Shown here piece after piece: positions 1 through 8,789 of a stretch of DNA of 64,000 nucleotides. A program made the position numbers and the translations under genes. The notes below the pieces were generated by a model. That model did no database searches and was not told where the DNA came from. It saw only the letters and a program-made list of their open reading frames with translations. The first letter of the stretch is position 1. Each line of letters begins with the position of its first letter. Source of the DNA: Methylibium sp035762065 (lineage in GTDB: Bacteria; Pseudomonadota; Gammaproteobacteria; Burkholderiales; Burkholderiaceae_C); assembly GCF_035762065.1 (NCBI RefSeq), contig NZ_DASTPW010000048.1, positions 62,001 through 126,000 of the forward strand, read 5' to 3'.

Positions 1-297
1 TTCGAGCCGTTCGATCTCGCCGAGCAGGTGCGTCGGGTCGACCACCACGCCGTTGCCGATGAAGCATGCGACGCCTTCGCGCATCACGCCCGAAGGAATC
101 AGCTGCAGCGCGGTCTTCTTGCCGTTGATCACCAAGGTGTGGCCGGCGTTGTGGCCGCCCTGGAAGCGCACGACGGCGCTCGCGTGGTCGGTCAACCAAT
201 CGACGACCTTGCCCTTGCCCTCGTCGCCCCACTGGGTGCCGACCACGACGACGTTGCGTCCGGTCTTGTGCTGCTGTTGCGCCATCGCTGCTGTCAT
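1..297 (-). CDS. purA: Adenylosuccinate synthetase, N-terminal part (cut by window edge)
   Basis: Catalyses the GTP-dependent joining of IMP and aspartate to adenylosuccinate, the first committed step to AMP, in the cytoplasm. Only the first 99 codons are inside the window. They show the family's N-terminal GTP-binding and catalytic stretch GTQWGDEGKGK and the downstream QGGHNAGHT motif with its conserved histidine. ATG at 297 follows a GGAACGAG stretch that can act as a ribosome binding site; a second in-frame ATG at 285 gives a start closer to many family members. It lies 10 bases after hisZ on the same strand, so both probably share a transcript. Confidence 0.96.
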   Translation of the reverse strand, partial: MTAAMAQQQHKTGRNVVVVGTQWGDEGKGKVVDWLTDHASAVVRFQGGHNAGHTLVINGKKTALQLIPSGVMREGVACFIGNGVVVDPTHLLGEIERLE

Positions 298-307
298 CTC
301 GTTCCGA

Positions 308-1489
308 TCATGGTGCGGCTCGGGCCGTCACCTCGCGCAACTGCCAGCGCCCGCCAAGCCATTCGATGCGGCGGTCGCAATCCACTTCGTCGCCCTCGTG
401 CTCGTGGCCGGGCAGCAGGCACACGACCGTGTGGCCCGCGCCGCGCAACTCGCGCACCACCTCGCGCAACGCCGCGTCCTCGCTCCACGGCGCCTGCACC
501 GCCTTGCGAGGCATGACGCCGGCGCCCATCGACGCGAGCGCCTTGAGGTCGCCGCTGAAGCCGGCCGCCGGCCGGGTGCGGCCGAAGACGGCGCCGATCT
601 CGTCGTAACGCCCGCCGCGCAGCAACGCCTGCTCGCAGCCTTCGGCGTAGACGGCGAAACGCGCGCCGCTGTAGTACGTCTGGCCGCTGAAGTCCGAAAG
701 ATCGAAGCCGACGGTGACCTGCGGATGGGCGACGGTGGCGTGCGCGGCGAGGCGCTTCAAATCGTCGAGCGCCGCGCTCACCTGCGGCCGCGCGGGGAGC
801 GCCGCTGCCGCGGCTTCGAGCACCTCGGCATCACCGTACAGCGCAAGCAGCGAGTGCAAGCCGCGCCGCACCTCGTCGGGGTAGCCGTGCGTCACGTCGG
901 CGAGCGCCAGCGCATCCTTGGCCGACAAGGCGCGGTAGAGCTCGTCGAGCCTTCCGGCGTCGATTGACAGGCCGTGCAGCAGGCCACGGACGATGCGCGC
1001 ATCGGCCATGTCCAGCACCAGGCCGCTCAGGCCGACGGCGCGCAGGCTGTCGAGTGCCAGATCCTGCACTTCAAGATCGGCCTCGAGGCCTGCATGGCCG
1101 TAGAGCTCGGCGCCGAACTGCAATGGCTCGCGGCTCGATTGCAGGCCCGATGGCCGGGCGTGCGCGACCGGGCCGCAGTAGCAAAGGCGGGTGACGCCGT
1201 CGCGGTTGAGCAGATGAGCGTCGATGCGCGCAACCTGCGGCGTGGTGTCGGCGCGCAACCCGAGCGAGCGACCGCTCAACTGGTCGACCAGCTTGAAGGT
1301 GCGCAGGTTGAGCTCGCGGCCGGTGCCCGAGAGCAGCGAATCGAGGTATTCCAGCAGCGGCGGCATCACCAGCTCATAGCCGTAACGTGCGGCTGTGTCC
1401 AGCACGCCTCGGCGCAGCTCCTCGATGCGCCTCGCCTGCGACGGCAGCACATCGGCCATGTGCTCGGGCAGCAGCCACGCTGAGGTCAT
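308..1489 (-). CDS. hisZ: ATP phosphoribosyltransferase regulatory subunit HisZ
   Basis: HisZ is a histidyl-tRNA synthetase paralogue that has lost aminoacylation and serves as the regulatory subunit of short-form HisG, the first enzyme of histidine synthesis. The 394-residue product has the class II synthetase-like core (LRADTTPQVARI in the motif 2 region, LRGGRYDEIG near the C-terminus) but no tRNA anticodon-binding domain of HisS type. The start was set at ATG 1489 (MTSAWLLPEHM), because the longer frame from GTG 1558 would overlap the preceding gene and adds unconserved sequence. A true hisS lies at 8790-10106, so this is not the synthetase itself. hisG is not in the window. Confidence 0.93.
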   Translation of the reverse strand: MTSAWLLPEHMADVLPSQARRIEELRRGVLDTAARYGYELVMPPLLEYLDSLLSGTGRELNLRTFKLVDQLSGRSLGLRADTTPQVARIDAHLLNRDGVTRLCYCGPVAHARPSGLQSSREPLQFGAELYGHAGLEADLEVQDLALDSLRAVGLSGLVLDMADARIVRGLLHGLSIDAGRLDELYRALSAKDALALADVTHGYPDEVRRGLHSLLALYGDAEVLEAAAAALPARPQVSAALDDLKRLAAHATVAHPQVTVGFDLSDFSGQTYYSGARFAVYAEGCEQALLRGGRYDEIGAVFGRTRPAAGFSGDLKALASMGAGVMPRKAVQAPWSEDAALREVVRELRGAGHTVVCLLPGHEHEGDEVDCDRRIEWLGGRWQLREVTARAAP

Positions 1490-1550
1490 GCGAAAAACCG
1501 GAAGAACGAAGCCGCGTAGTGTACGGGCCGGTCCCCGCCGGCCCGGGTCT

Positions 1551-1739
1551 TCATGCACCGAAGACGAGCAGCAGCAACAGGCCCAGCACCATGCTCGTGA
1601 GGCCGAGAAAGCGGAGCTGGCCGTCGCTTAGCCGGGTCGCCTGCTCGAACACCTTGCGCCAGCGCGTCGGGCTGAGGAAAGGCAGCAGCCCCTCGAAGAC
1701 AAGCATCAGCGCGACCGCGCCCAGCAGCATGTCGCCCAT
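1551..1739 (-). CDS. DUF2065 (YjeT-like) small membrane protein
   Basis: A 62-residue protein with two hydrophobic segments, roughly residues 4-22 and 43-61, separated by a short basic loop (SPTRWRKVFEQATRLSD). Size, hydropathy and position directly after hflC match the DUF2065/YjeT family, which sits beside hflC in many proteobacteria. Its function is not established. The HflK/HflC context suggests an accessory role in inner-membrane protein quality control, but that is inference from neighbourhood only. It starts 16 bases after hflC and is probably cotranscribed. Confidence 0.88.
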   Translation of the reverse strand: MGDMLLGAVALMLVFEGLLPFLSPTRWRKVFEQATRLSDGQLRFLGLTSMVLGLLLLLVFGA

Positions 1740-1755
1740 CGCGCAGCCTTGGCGC

Positions 1756-2643
1756 CTAGCGCGGGCGGGCAGGCGTTGGCGTCTCGCCGCGTAAGGCGCG
1801 GAAGAACTCGCCGCTCGGATCGACGACCATCAGGTCGCTCTTGTTGCGAAAGCTCGCGCGGTAGGCCTCGAGGCTGCGGTAGAACTGGGCGAACTGCGGA
1901 TCGCGCCCGAAAGCTTCGGCGAAAAGCGCCGAGGCTTTCGCGTCGCCCTCGCCCTTGATCTTCTGCGCGTCGCGGTACGCCTCGGCGACGATCACCTCGC
2001 GCTGCTTGTCGGCGTCGGCCCGGATCTTTTCGCCCTCGGCCTGGCCGGTGGAGCGCGTCTCGTTGGCCACCCGCTTGCGCTCGGACTCCATGCGCCGATA
2101 GACCGACTCGGTGATGTTCGCCGCGAAGTCGACCCGCTTGACCCGCACGTCCACCACCGTGATGCCGAAAGCCTTCGCGTCGTCGTCGAGCCGGCGGATC
2201 ACGCCCTGCATCACCGTGTCGCGCTCGGTCGAAAGCACCTGCCGAACCGTGAGCTTGGTCACTTCCTCGTTGAGCGCCGCCTGCACGATCGGCGCCAGCC
2301 GCGCTTCGGCGTTGCGCGTGTTCGTGCCGTTGTTGCGGATGAACTGGCGCGGATCGGTGATGCGCCACTTCACCAGCCAGTCGATCACGAGGCTGGTCTT
2401 CTCGGCGGTGAAGACCGGGCGGGTCTCGGGACTGTCGAGGCTCTGGATGCGACGGTCGAGCCAGACGATGTTCTGGAACGGCGGCGGCAGCTTGAACTTC
2501 AGGCCGGGCTGCTGGATGACTTCCTTGATCTCGCCGAGCGCGTAGACCACGGCGAACTGGCGTTGATCGACGACGAAGACGGTCGTGGAGGCCGCCATCA
2601 ACGCGAGCAGCACACCCGCGACGACGATACCGATGCGATTCAT
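1756..2643 (-). CDS. hflC: HflC, SPFH-domain modulator of FtsH
   Basis: Partner of HflK in the large membrane HflKC assembly that surrounds and modulates the FtsH AAA protease. The 295-residue product has one N-terminal membrane segment (about residues 4-24), an SPFH/band 7 domain (about 25-190) and a long charged helical stretch rich in E, K, R and A that is expected to form the assembly's coiled coil. Length fits the family. It follows hflK by 27 bases on the same strand, the usual hflX-hflK-hflC order. Confidence 0.96.
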   Translation of the reverse strand: MNRIGIVVAGVLLALMAASTTVFVVDQRQFAVVYALGEIKEVIQQPGLKFKLPPPFQNIVWLDRRIQSLDSPETRPVFTAEKTSLVIDWLVKWRITDPRQFIRNNGTNTRNAEARLAPIVQAALNEEVTKLTVRQVLSTERDTVMQGVIRRLDDDAKAFGITVVDVRVKRVDFAANITESVYRRMESERKRVANETRSTGQAEGEKIRADADKQREVIVAEAYRDAQKIKGEGDAKASALFAEAFGRDPQFAQFYRSLEAYRASFRNKSDLMVVDPSGEFFRALRGETPTPARPR

Positions 2644-2670
2644 ACGTTGCTCTTCCTGCGGTCGATCGGG

Positions 2671-3969
2671 TCAGCGGCTTTCGCGCTCGCGGGTGCGCTG
2701 GTTCTCGCGCGATCGGGGGTCGATCGCCGGCGTCGGTGCGTTCGTCTCCGGCGCGGCGGCCGGCGCCATCGAAGCGGACGGCGAGCCTTGCGCCTGCCCG
2801 GCCGCCTGCATCAGCTTGTCGAGCGGCAGGTAGAGCAGGTTCGAGCCGGTGCGCGATTCGACCAATACCTTGCTCACGTTGCCGTAGACCTCGCGCATCG
2901 TGTCGGTGTAGAGCCGGTCACGCGTGACGGCCGGCGCCTTCTGGTATTCGGCCAGCACCTGCTTGAAGCGCGAGCCGTCGCCCTCCGCCTGGGCAATCAC
3001 GCGGCCGCGGTAGCCCTCGGCCTCCTCGCGCAGCCGCGAAGCGGTGCCCTGCGCCTTCGGGATGACGTCGTTGGCGTAGGCCTCGCCCTCGTTCTTGAAG
3101 CGCGTGCGGTCGGCCACAGCCTTGACCGCATCGTCGAACGCGGCCTGCACCTGCTCCGGCGGCGCGACGCTCTGCACGTTGACGTTGGTGACGAGGATGC
3201 CGGTCTTGAGCCGGTCGAGTTGCGCCTGGATCGACTTGACCAGGTCGCTTGCGATCGCGTCACGTTGCTCGTAGAGCACCGAGTCCATGTTGCTGCGGCC
3301 GACGATCTCGCGCACCGCCGATTCGGCCGCGAGCACGACCGCATCCTCGGCGTTTTGGTTCTCGAACAGGAAATCCCGCGCGTCCTTCAGCCGGTACTGA
3401 ACGGTGAAGCGGATGTCCACGATGTTCTCGTCTTGCGTGAGCATCGACGAGTCGCGCAGGCCGGTGGCCTGCACCGTGCCGCTGCGACCGATCTCCTTCG
3501 AGCGCAACTGGGTGAAGCTGACGACCTCGTGCGACTGGAATGGATACGGCCCGCGCCACTGGAAGCCCGCCTCGACCGTGTGGCTGTAGCGGCCGAAGGA
3601 CATCACCACGCCCTGCTGGCCTTCCTGCACGATGAAGAAGCCGGTGCCGAGCCAGATCAGCACGGCGACGCCGGCGATCAGCAGCGCGCCGATCCCGGCG
3701 CCGCGCATGTCCGGTGGCGTCGAGCCGCCACCGCCGCCCGAGGGCTCGGGCCGCGCACCGCCGCGCCCGCCGAACAGGCCGCTGAGCTTGCGGTTGAAGT
3801 CGCGCCAGAGCTCGTCGAGATCAGGTGGCCCGTCGTTGCGGCCGCCGGCCATCAGCACCGAGGGGCGCGCCCGCCAGGCGAGCCGCCGCGCAAGGCCGGC
3901 AAACAAGGCCGCGAGCGCGCCGGCGATGGAGTTCGGCAGGCGGTCGCCGGCCAGGGTCGATGGGTTCAT
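2671..3969 (-). CDS. hflK: HflK, SPFH-domain modulator of FtsH
   Basis: Second subunit of the HflKC complex. Of 432 residues, about 45-62 form the conserved DLDELWRDFNRKL segment, 70-90 are a Gly/Pro-rich linker, 91-113 are the single membrane helix and the rest is an SPFH domain plus coiled coil. The ATG at 3969 overlaps the hflX stop by 4 bases (ATGA), which argues for coupled translation and for the long N-terminus. A second ATG at 3852 (MAGGRNDGPP) would remove a 39-residue basic extension and is the main alternative start. Confidence 0.94.
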   Translation of the reverse strand: MNPSTLAGDRLPNSIAGALAALFAGLARRLAWRARPSVLMAGGRNDGPPDLDELWRDFNRKLSGLFGGRGGARPEPSGGGGGSTPPDMRGAGIGALLIAGVAVLIWLGTGFFIVQEGQQGVVMSFGRYSHTVEAGFQWRGPYPFQSHEVVSFTQLRSKEIGRSGTVQATGLRDSSMLTQDENIVDIRFTVQYRLKDARDFLFENQNAEDAVVLAAESAVREIVGRSNMDSVLYEQRDAIASDLVKSIQAQLDRLKTGILVTNVNVQSVAPPEQVQAAFDDAVKAVADRTRFKNEGEAYANDVIPKAQGTASRLREEAEGYRGRVIAQAEGDGSRFKQVLAEYQKAPAVTRDRLYTDTMREVYGNVSKVLVESRTGSNLLYLPLDKLMQAAGQAQGSPSASMAPAAAPETNAPTPAIDPRSRENQRTRERESR

Positions 3970-5198
3970 GCGATGCGAGCGAGCGGAGGAGTGGGCGTGT
4001 CGGCGAGCGGATCGGATTCTGGCGCGGCTTCATGCGCCGGCGCTTCGGGCGGTGCGCCGGAGGTGCCGGCGACCGCCGCGGCGAGCACCAAGCGCAACTC
4101 GGGCAGGCCGTCGCCGCGCACCGCGCTGACGAAGACGCGTGTGCTGCGCCGGCCGCCGTCGACTTCGATCGCGTCGATCAACCGGCGCGGCTCGGAAGCG
4201 GCTTCGAGCCGGTCGAGCTTGTTGTAGACCAGCACGCGCGGGATCGCGGCCGCGCCGATGTCGTCGAGCACGCGGTCGACCTCGGCCATCTGCTCGGCAA
4301 GGTTCGGGCTTGCCGCGTCCACCACGTGCAGAAGCAGGTCGGCCTGCGCCGCTTCGCGCAAGGTCGCCTCGAAGGCTTCAACGAGGCTGTGCGGCAGGTC
4401 GCGGATGAAGCCGACAGTGTCGGACAGGCTCACCGACCGGCCGGCATCGGCAAGGAAGAGCTGCCGCGTCGTCGTATCCAGCGTCGCGAACAGCTGATCC
4501 GCAGCGTAGCTGCGCGCCTTGACCAAGGCGTTGAACAGCGTCGACTTGCCGGCGTTTGTGTAGCCGACCAGCGAGACGTTGAAGGTGCCGGCCCGCTCGC
4601 GCGAGCGCCGCTGCGTACCGCGCTGGCGCTTGACCTTGTCGAGCCGCGACTTCAGTGCCTTGATGCGCTCGCCGATCATCCGGCGGTCGAGTTCGATCTG
4701 TCGTTCGCCCGGGCCGCCGCGATGGCCGACACCGCCGCGCTGGCGTTCGAGGTGGGTCCAGCGCCGCACCAACCGGTTGCTCAGGTACTGGAGCTGCGCC
4801 AGTTCGACCTGCAGCTTGCCTTCGTGGCTGCGCGCGCGTGCCGCGAAGATCTCGAGGATCAACCCGACACGGTCGAGCACCTCGACGCCGAGGTGCCGCT
4901 CGAGGTTGCGCTGCTGGGTGGGCGAGAGAGCCTGATCGAAGATGACCGCGCCGGCTTCGGATGCCGCGACCAGCGCCTTCAGCTCGTCGGCCTTGCCGCT
5001 GCCGACGAAAAGCGCCGCGTCGATCGCCTTGCGCCGAGCGACGACGCGCGCCACCGGCGCGTCGCCTGCCGACTCGGCGAGCAAGGCGAGTTCGTCGAGG
5101 GTGTCGTCGAAGCCGGCGTGGCCGCCGACATCCACGCCGACCAGCACGACCCGGGCGGCGCTGGCCGATGCGCTCGCGGCTTCAGACTGCATGTTCAC
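3966..5198 (-). CDS. hflX: Ribosome-associated GTPase HflX
   Basis: HflX binds the 50S subunit and splits stalled or heat-damaged ribosomes using GTP. Its N-terminal nucleotide-binding-like domain is followed by the GGVGHRGGPGE loop (about 155-165), a basic coiled coil and the G domain with P-loop GYTNAGKST (212-220), a DTVGF G3 motif and NKLD. The track start is GTG 5198, with GAGG six bases upstream; ATG at 5192 (MQSEAASAS) is an equally usable start two codons in. The Ala/Pro-rich C-terminal tail after about residue 370 is variable in the family. It follows hfq, as in many proteobacteria. Confidence 0.95.
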   Translation of the reverse strand: MNMQSEAASASASAARVVLVGVDVGGHAGFDDTLDELALLAESAGDAPVARVVARRKAIDAALFVGSGKADELKALVAASEAGAVIFDQALSPTQQRNLERHLGVEVLDRVGLILEIFAARARSHEGKLQVELAQLQYLSNRLVRRWTHLERQRGGVGHRGGPGERQIELDRRMIGERIKALKSRLDKVKRQRGTQRRSRERAGTFNVSLVGYTNAGKSTLFNALVKARSYAADQLFATLDTTTRQLFLADAGRSVSLSDTVGFIRDLPHSLVEAFEATLREAAQADLLLHVVDAASPNLAEQMAEVDRVLDDIGAAAIPRVLVYNKLDRLEAASEPRRLIDAIEVDGGRRSTRVFVSAVRGDGLPELRLVLAAAVAGTSGAPPEAPAHEAAPESDPLADTPTPPLARIA

Positions 5199-5258
5199 GC
5201 CGCGCCTCGCGCCAAAGATGCGCCGGCCTCGTCGGCCGCGAGCGCCGCATGCCGCCGT

Positions 5259-5504
5259 TCAGTTGCTCGCCTCGCCGGCGTCGCCCGCCTGGAAGTTGAC
5301 CGCGCGACCTGGCACGACGGTGGAAATCGCGTGCTTGTAGACCATCTGGGTCACCGTGTTGCGCAACAGCACCACGTACTGATCGAAGGACTCGATGTGG
5401 CCCTGCAGCTTGATGCCGTTGACCAGATAGATCGAGACCGGCACGTGTTCCTTGCGCAGCAGGTTGAGGAAGGGGTCTTGTAGAAGCTGCCCTTTGTTGC
5501 TCAC
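5259..5504 (-). CDS. hfq: RNA chaperone Hfq (GTG start)
   Basis: Hexameric Sm-like RNA chaperone that pairs small RNAs with mRNAs. The 81-residue product has the Sm1 segment (DPFLNLLRKEHVPVSIYLVNG) and the Sm2 motif YKHAIS, followed by a short acidic tail. The start codon is GTG: no in-frame ATG lies nearby upstream. A three-codon ORF (ATG CCA TCG TGA, 5512-5501) ends across this GTG, described separately. The gene lies between der and hflX on the minus strand with 84-base and 60-base gaps. Confidence 0.97.
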   Translation of the reverse strand: MSNKGQLLQDPFLNLLRKEHVPVSIYLVNGIKLQGHIESFDQYVVLLRNTVTQMVYKHAISTVVPGRAVNFQAGDAGEASN

Positions 5505-5512
5505 GATGGCAT
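5501..5512 (-). promoter_or_regulatory. Three-codon mini-ORF overlapping the hfq start
   Basis: On the minus strand the hfq leader reads ATG CCA TCG TGA, and the last four bases GTGA contain both the hfq GTG start and the mini-ORF stop in a different frame. Such an arrangement could couple hfq translation to ribosomes that terminate at the TGA, or let the ATG capture initiating ribosomes. The sequence is certain; the regulatory role is inference, and a three-codon ORF can arise by chance. Confidence 0.3.
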
Positions 5513-5588
5513 CCGTCTTGTGGTTCGTTGGAAGGGGAAGGTATCACAGGCCACCTTCCGAGAAGCGGTGCCGGGAGGCGCCGAGCCT

Positions 5589-6929
5589 CTACGAGTCGGT
5601 GCGCGCGAACGGGTTCCGTCCGGTCTTCATCTCGATGCGCATCGGCGTGCCGGCCAACTGGAAGTGGCTGCGGAACCGCCCTTCCAGAAAGCGTTTGTAG
5701 GCATCGCTCACGTGGTCGAGCGAGCTGCCGTGGATCACGATCACCGGCGGGTTCTGCCCCCCCTGGTGCGCGTAGCGCAGCTTGGGACGGAAGGCGCCGG
5801 CGCGCGGCGGCTGCTGGAATTCGACCGCCTCGTGCAGCACGCGCGTGAGCTGCGGCGTCGGAAGCTTGCGCATCGCCGAAGCCCAGGCCTCGGCGACCGA
5901 CTTCCATACCGGGCCCAGACCCTGCCGCTTGATCGCGGAGATCGGCAGCACCGGCGCGAAGCGCAGGAAGGGCAGGCGCTGTTCGATCGAACGCTGCACC
6001 AGGCCGCGCTGGTAGCTGTCGATCGCGTCCCACTTGTTGATCGCCACCACTACCGCGCGGCCGGCGTCAAGGATGTAGCCGGCGATGTGCGCGTCCTGGT
6101 CGCTGACCCCTTGCGTCGCGTCCAGCAGCAGCAGCACGACGTTCGCGTCGCTGATCGCCTGCAGCGTCTTGACCACCGAAAACTTCTCGATCGCCTCGAA
6201 CACCTTGCCCTTGCGGCGCAGGCCGGCGGTGTCGATCAGCTCGAACTTCTGGCCAGCCCGCTCGAACGGCACGCGGATCGTGTCGCGAGTTGTGCCGGGG
6301 AGGTCGAACGCCACCAGCCGTTCCTCGCCGAGCCAGGTGTTGATCAGCGTGGACTTGCCGACGTTGGGCCGGCCGGCCACCGCGAGGCGGATTGGCCGGT
6401 CGGCTTCAGCGTCGTCCTCCTCGGTGTCGTCTTGCGGCGGCAGGTGCTCGAAGGCCACTTCGATCAAGCTGCGTACGCCCTGGCCGTGGGCGGCCGAAAC
6501 CGCCAGCGGCGTGCCCAGCCCGAGCTCGAAGAACTCGGCCAGCTGGATGCCTTCGAGCATGCCCTCGGCCTTGTTCGCCGCCAGCACCAGCTTCTTGCCG
6601 GCAGTGCGCAGGTAGCGGGCGATGTCGTGGTCCTGGGCCGAAAGCCCGGCGCGCACGTCGACGACGAAGACGACCACGTCGGCCTCGGCCACCGCTTGCC
6701 GGGCCTGCTTGGCCATCTCCTTGAAGATGCCGGTCTCCGCGGTCGGCTCGAAGCCGCCGGTGTCGATGACGATGAACTCGAGCTTGCCCTGCTTGCCTTC
6801 GCCGTAGTGGCGGTCGCGGGTCAGGCCGGCGTAATCGGCGACGATCGCGTCACGGCTCTTCGTCAGCCGGTTGAACAGCGTTGACTTGCCGACGTTCGGC
6901 CGGCCGACCAGCGCGAGCACGGGTTTCAT
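5589..6929 (-). CDS. der: Double-domain ribosome biogenesis GTPase Der (EngA)
   Basis: Essential GTPase for 50S subunit maturation. The 446-residue protein has two tandem G domains, each with a GRPNVGKST P-loop (about 9-17 and 187-195), DTGGF and DTAGL G3 motifs, and a C-terminal KH-like domain. The second G4 motif is INKWD; the first is ANKAE, a variation seen in betaproteobacterial Der proteins. The two domains are joined by an acidic linker (DDTEEDDAEAD). It sits between bamB and hfq in the conserved cluster. Confidence 0.97.
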   Translation of the reverse strand: MKPVLALVGRPNVGKSTLFNRLTKSRDAIVADYAGLTRDRHYGEGKQGKLEFIVIDTGGFEPTAETGIFKEMAKQARQAVAEADVVVFVVDVRAGLSAQDHDIARYLRTAGKKLVLAANKAEGMLEGIQLAEFFELGLGTPLAVSAAHGQGVRSLIEVAFEHLPPQDDTEEDDAEADRPIRLAVAGRPNVGKSTLINTWLGEERLVAFDLPGTTRDTIRVPFERAGQKFELIDTAGLRRKGKVFEAIEKFSVVKTLQAISDANVVLLLLDATQGVSDQDAHIAGYILDAGRAVVVAINKWDAIDSYQRGLVQRSIEQRLPFLRFAPVLPISAIKRQGLGPVWKSVAEAWASAMRKLPTPQLTRVLHEAVEFQQPPRAGAFRPKLRYAHQGGQNPPVIVIHGSSLDHVSDAYKRFLEGRFRSHFQLAGTPMRIEMKTGRNPFARTDS

Positions 6930-6951
6930 CGCGGCACCCGCGCGGCAGCGG

Positions 6952-8061
6952 TCAGGAAAGCCGGAACGCGAACACCCCGCCGCGCCGGGTCACGACGACG
7001 ATGGTGTTGCCCACGCGCACCGGCGGCGCGGTCACCGCGCTGCCGTCGGTCGGCAGGCGCAGCAGCGTGGTGCCGTTCTCGCGGTCGAGGAAGTGGACTT
7101 GGCCTTCCAGGTCGCCGAACACCACCACCTTCGCGGCGACCAGCGGGCTGCTCAGTTCGCGATAGAGCAAGGCGTCCGACGCCCAGACCACGTCGCCGGT
7201 CGAGCGCTTCCAGGCGCTGATGCGGTCGGTCGCGTCGGCCGCGAAAACCATGTCCTCGTCGGCAGCGACGCCGCGCGTGCCGCCGACGGTGCGCGACCAG
7301 GCAAGGCTGCCGTTGCCCGCGTCGACGCAGCCGACCGCCGCCTGGAAGCCGCGCGCGCAGACTGTCGTGCCCACGCGCGCGGCCGGCCCGACCAGATCGG
7401 CCAGCCGCTCGACCTCGTTGGTGCCGCGGGGCGACGCGACCGTCGTCTCCCACCGCAAGCTGCCGCGCAGCGGATCGAAGCCGGCCAGCCGCGGGCCTTG
7501 GCCTGCGATCAGCGTGTCGTTCCACGGCAGCAGCACCCCAGGCTGCAACAGCGTCAGCGGATCGCCGGCGCGCTGCTGGCCCCAGAGCTTGCGGCCGTCC
7601 TGCGCATCGAAGGCCTGCAGGCTGCGGTCGATGCCGAGCACGAAGACGCGCTCGCCGGCGACCAGCGGCGCAGTGACGACGCGCGTCGACAGCCGCGTGC
7701 GCCAGGCCGGCTTGCCGCGCTCGAGCACGACCAGTTCGTTGGCGGTGGTCACCACCGCGGCCCAGCGGCCGTCGCTGCCGACGCCGGCCGCGAGCTTGCC
7801 GTCGGTCTCGCCGCGCCACAGTTCCTTGCCGCTGTCGGGAGCGAGTGCCTCGATGCGGCCGCTGCTGCTCGCGAACACCAGCGCTTGCGGCGTCGCCGCA
7901 ACGCGCAGCGCCGGGCCGCCTTCGCCGACGCTGGCGCGCCAGGCCTGCGTCGCGGCGATCCCGGCGGTGTAGGCGACCAGCGGCGTGGGCTTGGGCTTCT
8001 CGTTGCTCGAGCAGGCGACGAGCGCGAGCGCCGCGGCCGCAGCGCAAAGCAGCCGCTTCAT
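6952..8061 (-). CDS. bamB: Outer membrane protein assembly lipoprotein BamB
   Basis: Lipoprotein of the BAM complex that folds beta-barrel proteins into the outer membrane. The 369-residue product begins with a lipoprotein signal ending in LVAC, so Cys17 should be lipidated, and continues as repeated PQQ-like beta-propeller blades with GKELW, GRKLWGQ and GSLAW repeats. ATG 8061 overlaps the yfgM stop by 4 bases, so the two are translationally coupled. der follows 23 bases later. Length and context match the family. Confidence 0.95.
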   Translation of the reverse strand: MKRLLCAAAAALALVACSSNEKPKPTPLVAYTAGIAATQAWRASVGEGGPALRVAATPQALVFASSSGRIEALAPDSGKELWRGETDGKLAAGVGSDGRWAAVVTTANELVVLERGKPAWRTRLSTRVVTAPLVAGERVFVLGIDRSLQAFDAQDGRKLWGQQRAGDPLTLLQPGVLLPWNDTLIAGQGPRLAGFDPLRGSLRWETTVASPRGTNEVERLADLVGPAARVGTTVCARGFQAAVGCVDAGNGSLAWSRTVGGTRGVAADEDMVFAADATDRISAWKRSTGDVVWASDALLYRELSSPLVAAKVVVFGDLEGQVHFLDRENGTTLLRLPTDGSAVTAPPVRVGNTIVVVTRRGGVFAFRLS

Positions 8062-8741
8062 CGGCTGGCCCCCGCAGCAGGCGCCGAAGCGGCCGGCGCC
8101 GACGGCGCGGCGCCGAGCGCGGTGAGCTTCGCATCGACCAGCCGCCGGTAGTCAAGCGCCGGGTCGATCTGCGTCCAGGCCTTGCGGTAGGCGGCGATCG
8201 CTTCGTCCTTCTTGCCCTGGGCCGCGAGGATGTCGCCGCGGCGATCCTCGGCCAGCGCGGCGAAGGCCGGCGGCGCGTCGGCCGGCAGCGCCTTCAGGGC
8301 CTCGTCGTACTTCTTCTGGTCGAGCAGCACGCCGGCCAGACGCAGCTTCGCGACGATCGGATAGGCCTGCTCGCCGCCCTGCCGAGCGACCCATTCGAGG
8401 CTCGTGCGCGCCGCATCGGGCTGGCCCTTGTCGAACTGCAGCTTCGCGAGCAGCAGCGCGGCCTGCGAGGCGAAGGTGGTGGAGGCGTAGCGCTCCTTCA
8501 TGTCGCCGAAGCCGCGGCTCGCGCGGTCGAGGTCGCCGGCCTGCGCGGCGCGATCGATCTCGTCGAACAGCAGCGCCGCCTTGGCCGAGCGATCGCGCTC
8601 ATACCACTGCCAGCCGTTGTAGGCGGCGAAGATGCCGAGCACCGCAATCAGCGCCCAGGTGATCAGGCCGCCGTAGCGCTTCCAGAAGTGCTTGAGGGCG
8701 TCGAGCTGTTCCTGCTCTTCCAGATCGAGATGCGTGGCCAT
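8058..8741 (-). CDS. YfgM-like SecYEG ancillary subunit (TPR membrane protein)
   Basis: A 227-residue protein with a short cytoplasmic N-terminus (HLDLEEQEQLDALKHFWKRYG), one membrane helix at about 25-44 and a periplasmic helical part that looks like tetratricopeptide repeats. This is the layout of YfgM, which binds the SecYEG translocon with PpiD and supports periplasmic chaperone handover. The gene lies between hisS and bamB, its usual place. The last 15 residues are a low-complexity Ala/Pro/Ser tail. Confidence 0.92.
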   Translation of the reverse strand: MATHLDLEEQEQLDALKHFWKRYGGLITWALIAVLGIFAAYNGWQWYERDRSAKAALLFDEIDRAAQAGDLDRASRGFGDMKERYASTTFASQAALLLAKLQFDKGQPDAARTSLEWVARQGGEQAYPIVAKLRLAGVLLDQKKYDEALKALPADAPPAFAALAEDRRGDILAAQGKKDEAIAAYRKAWTQIDPALDYRRLVDAKLTALGAAPSAPAASAPAAGASR

Positions 8742-8789
8742 GCGGGGAAATCGTCGTGATGCAACAAGGGGTCCCCGGAGGGCGCGGGA

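Noticed and set aside
308..1489. Second histidyl-tRNA synthetase
   Set aside because: It lacks the anticodon-binding domain and is followed by purA as hisZ usually is; a complete hisS lies at 8790-10106.
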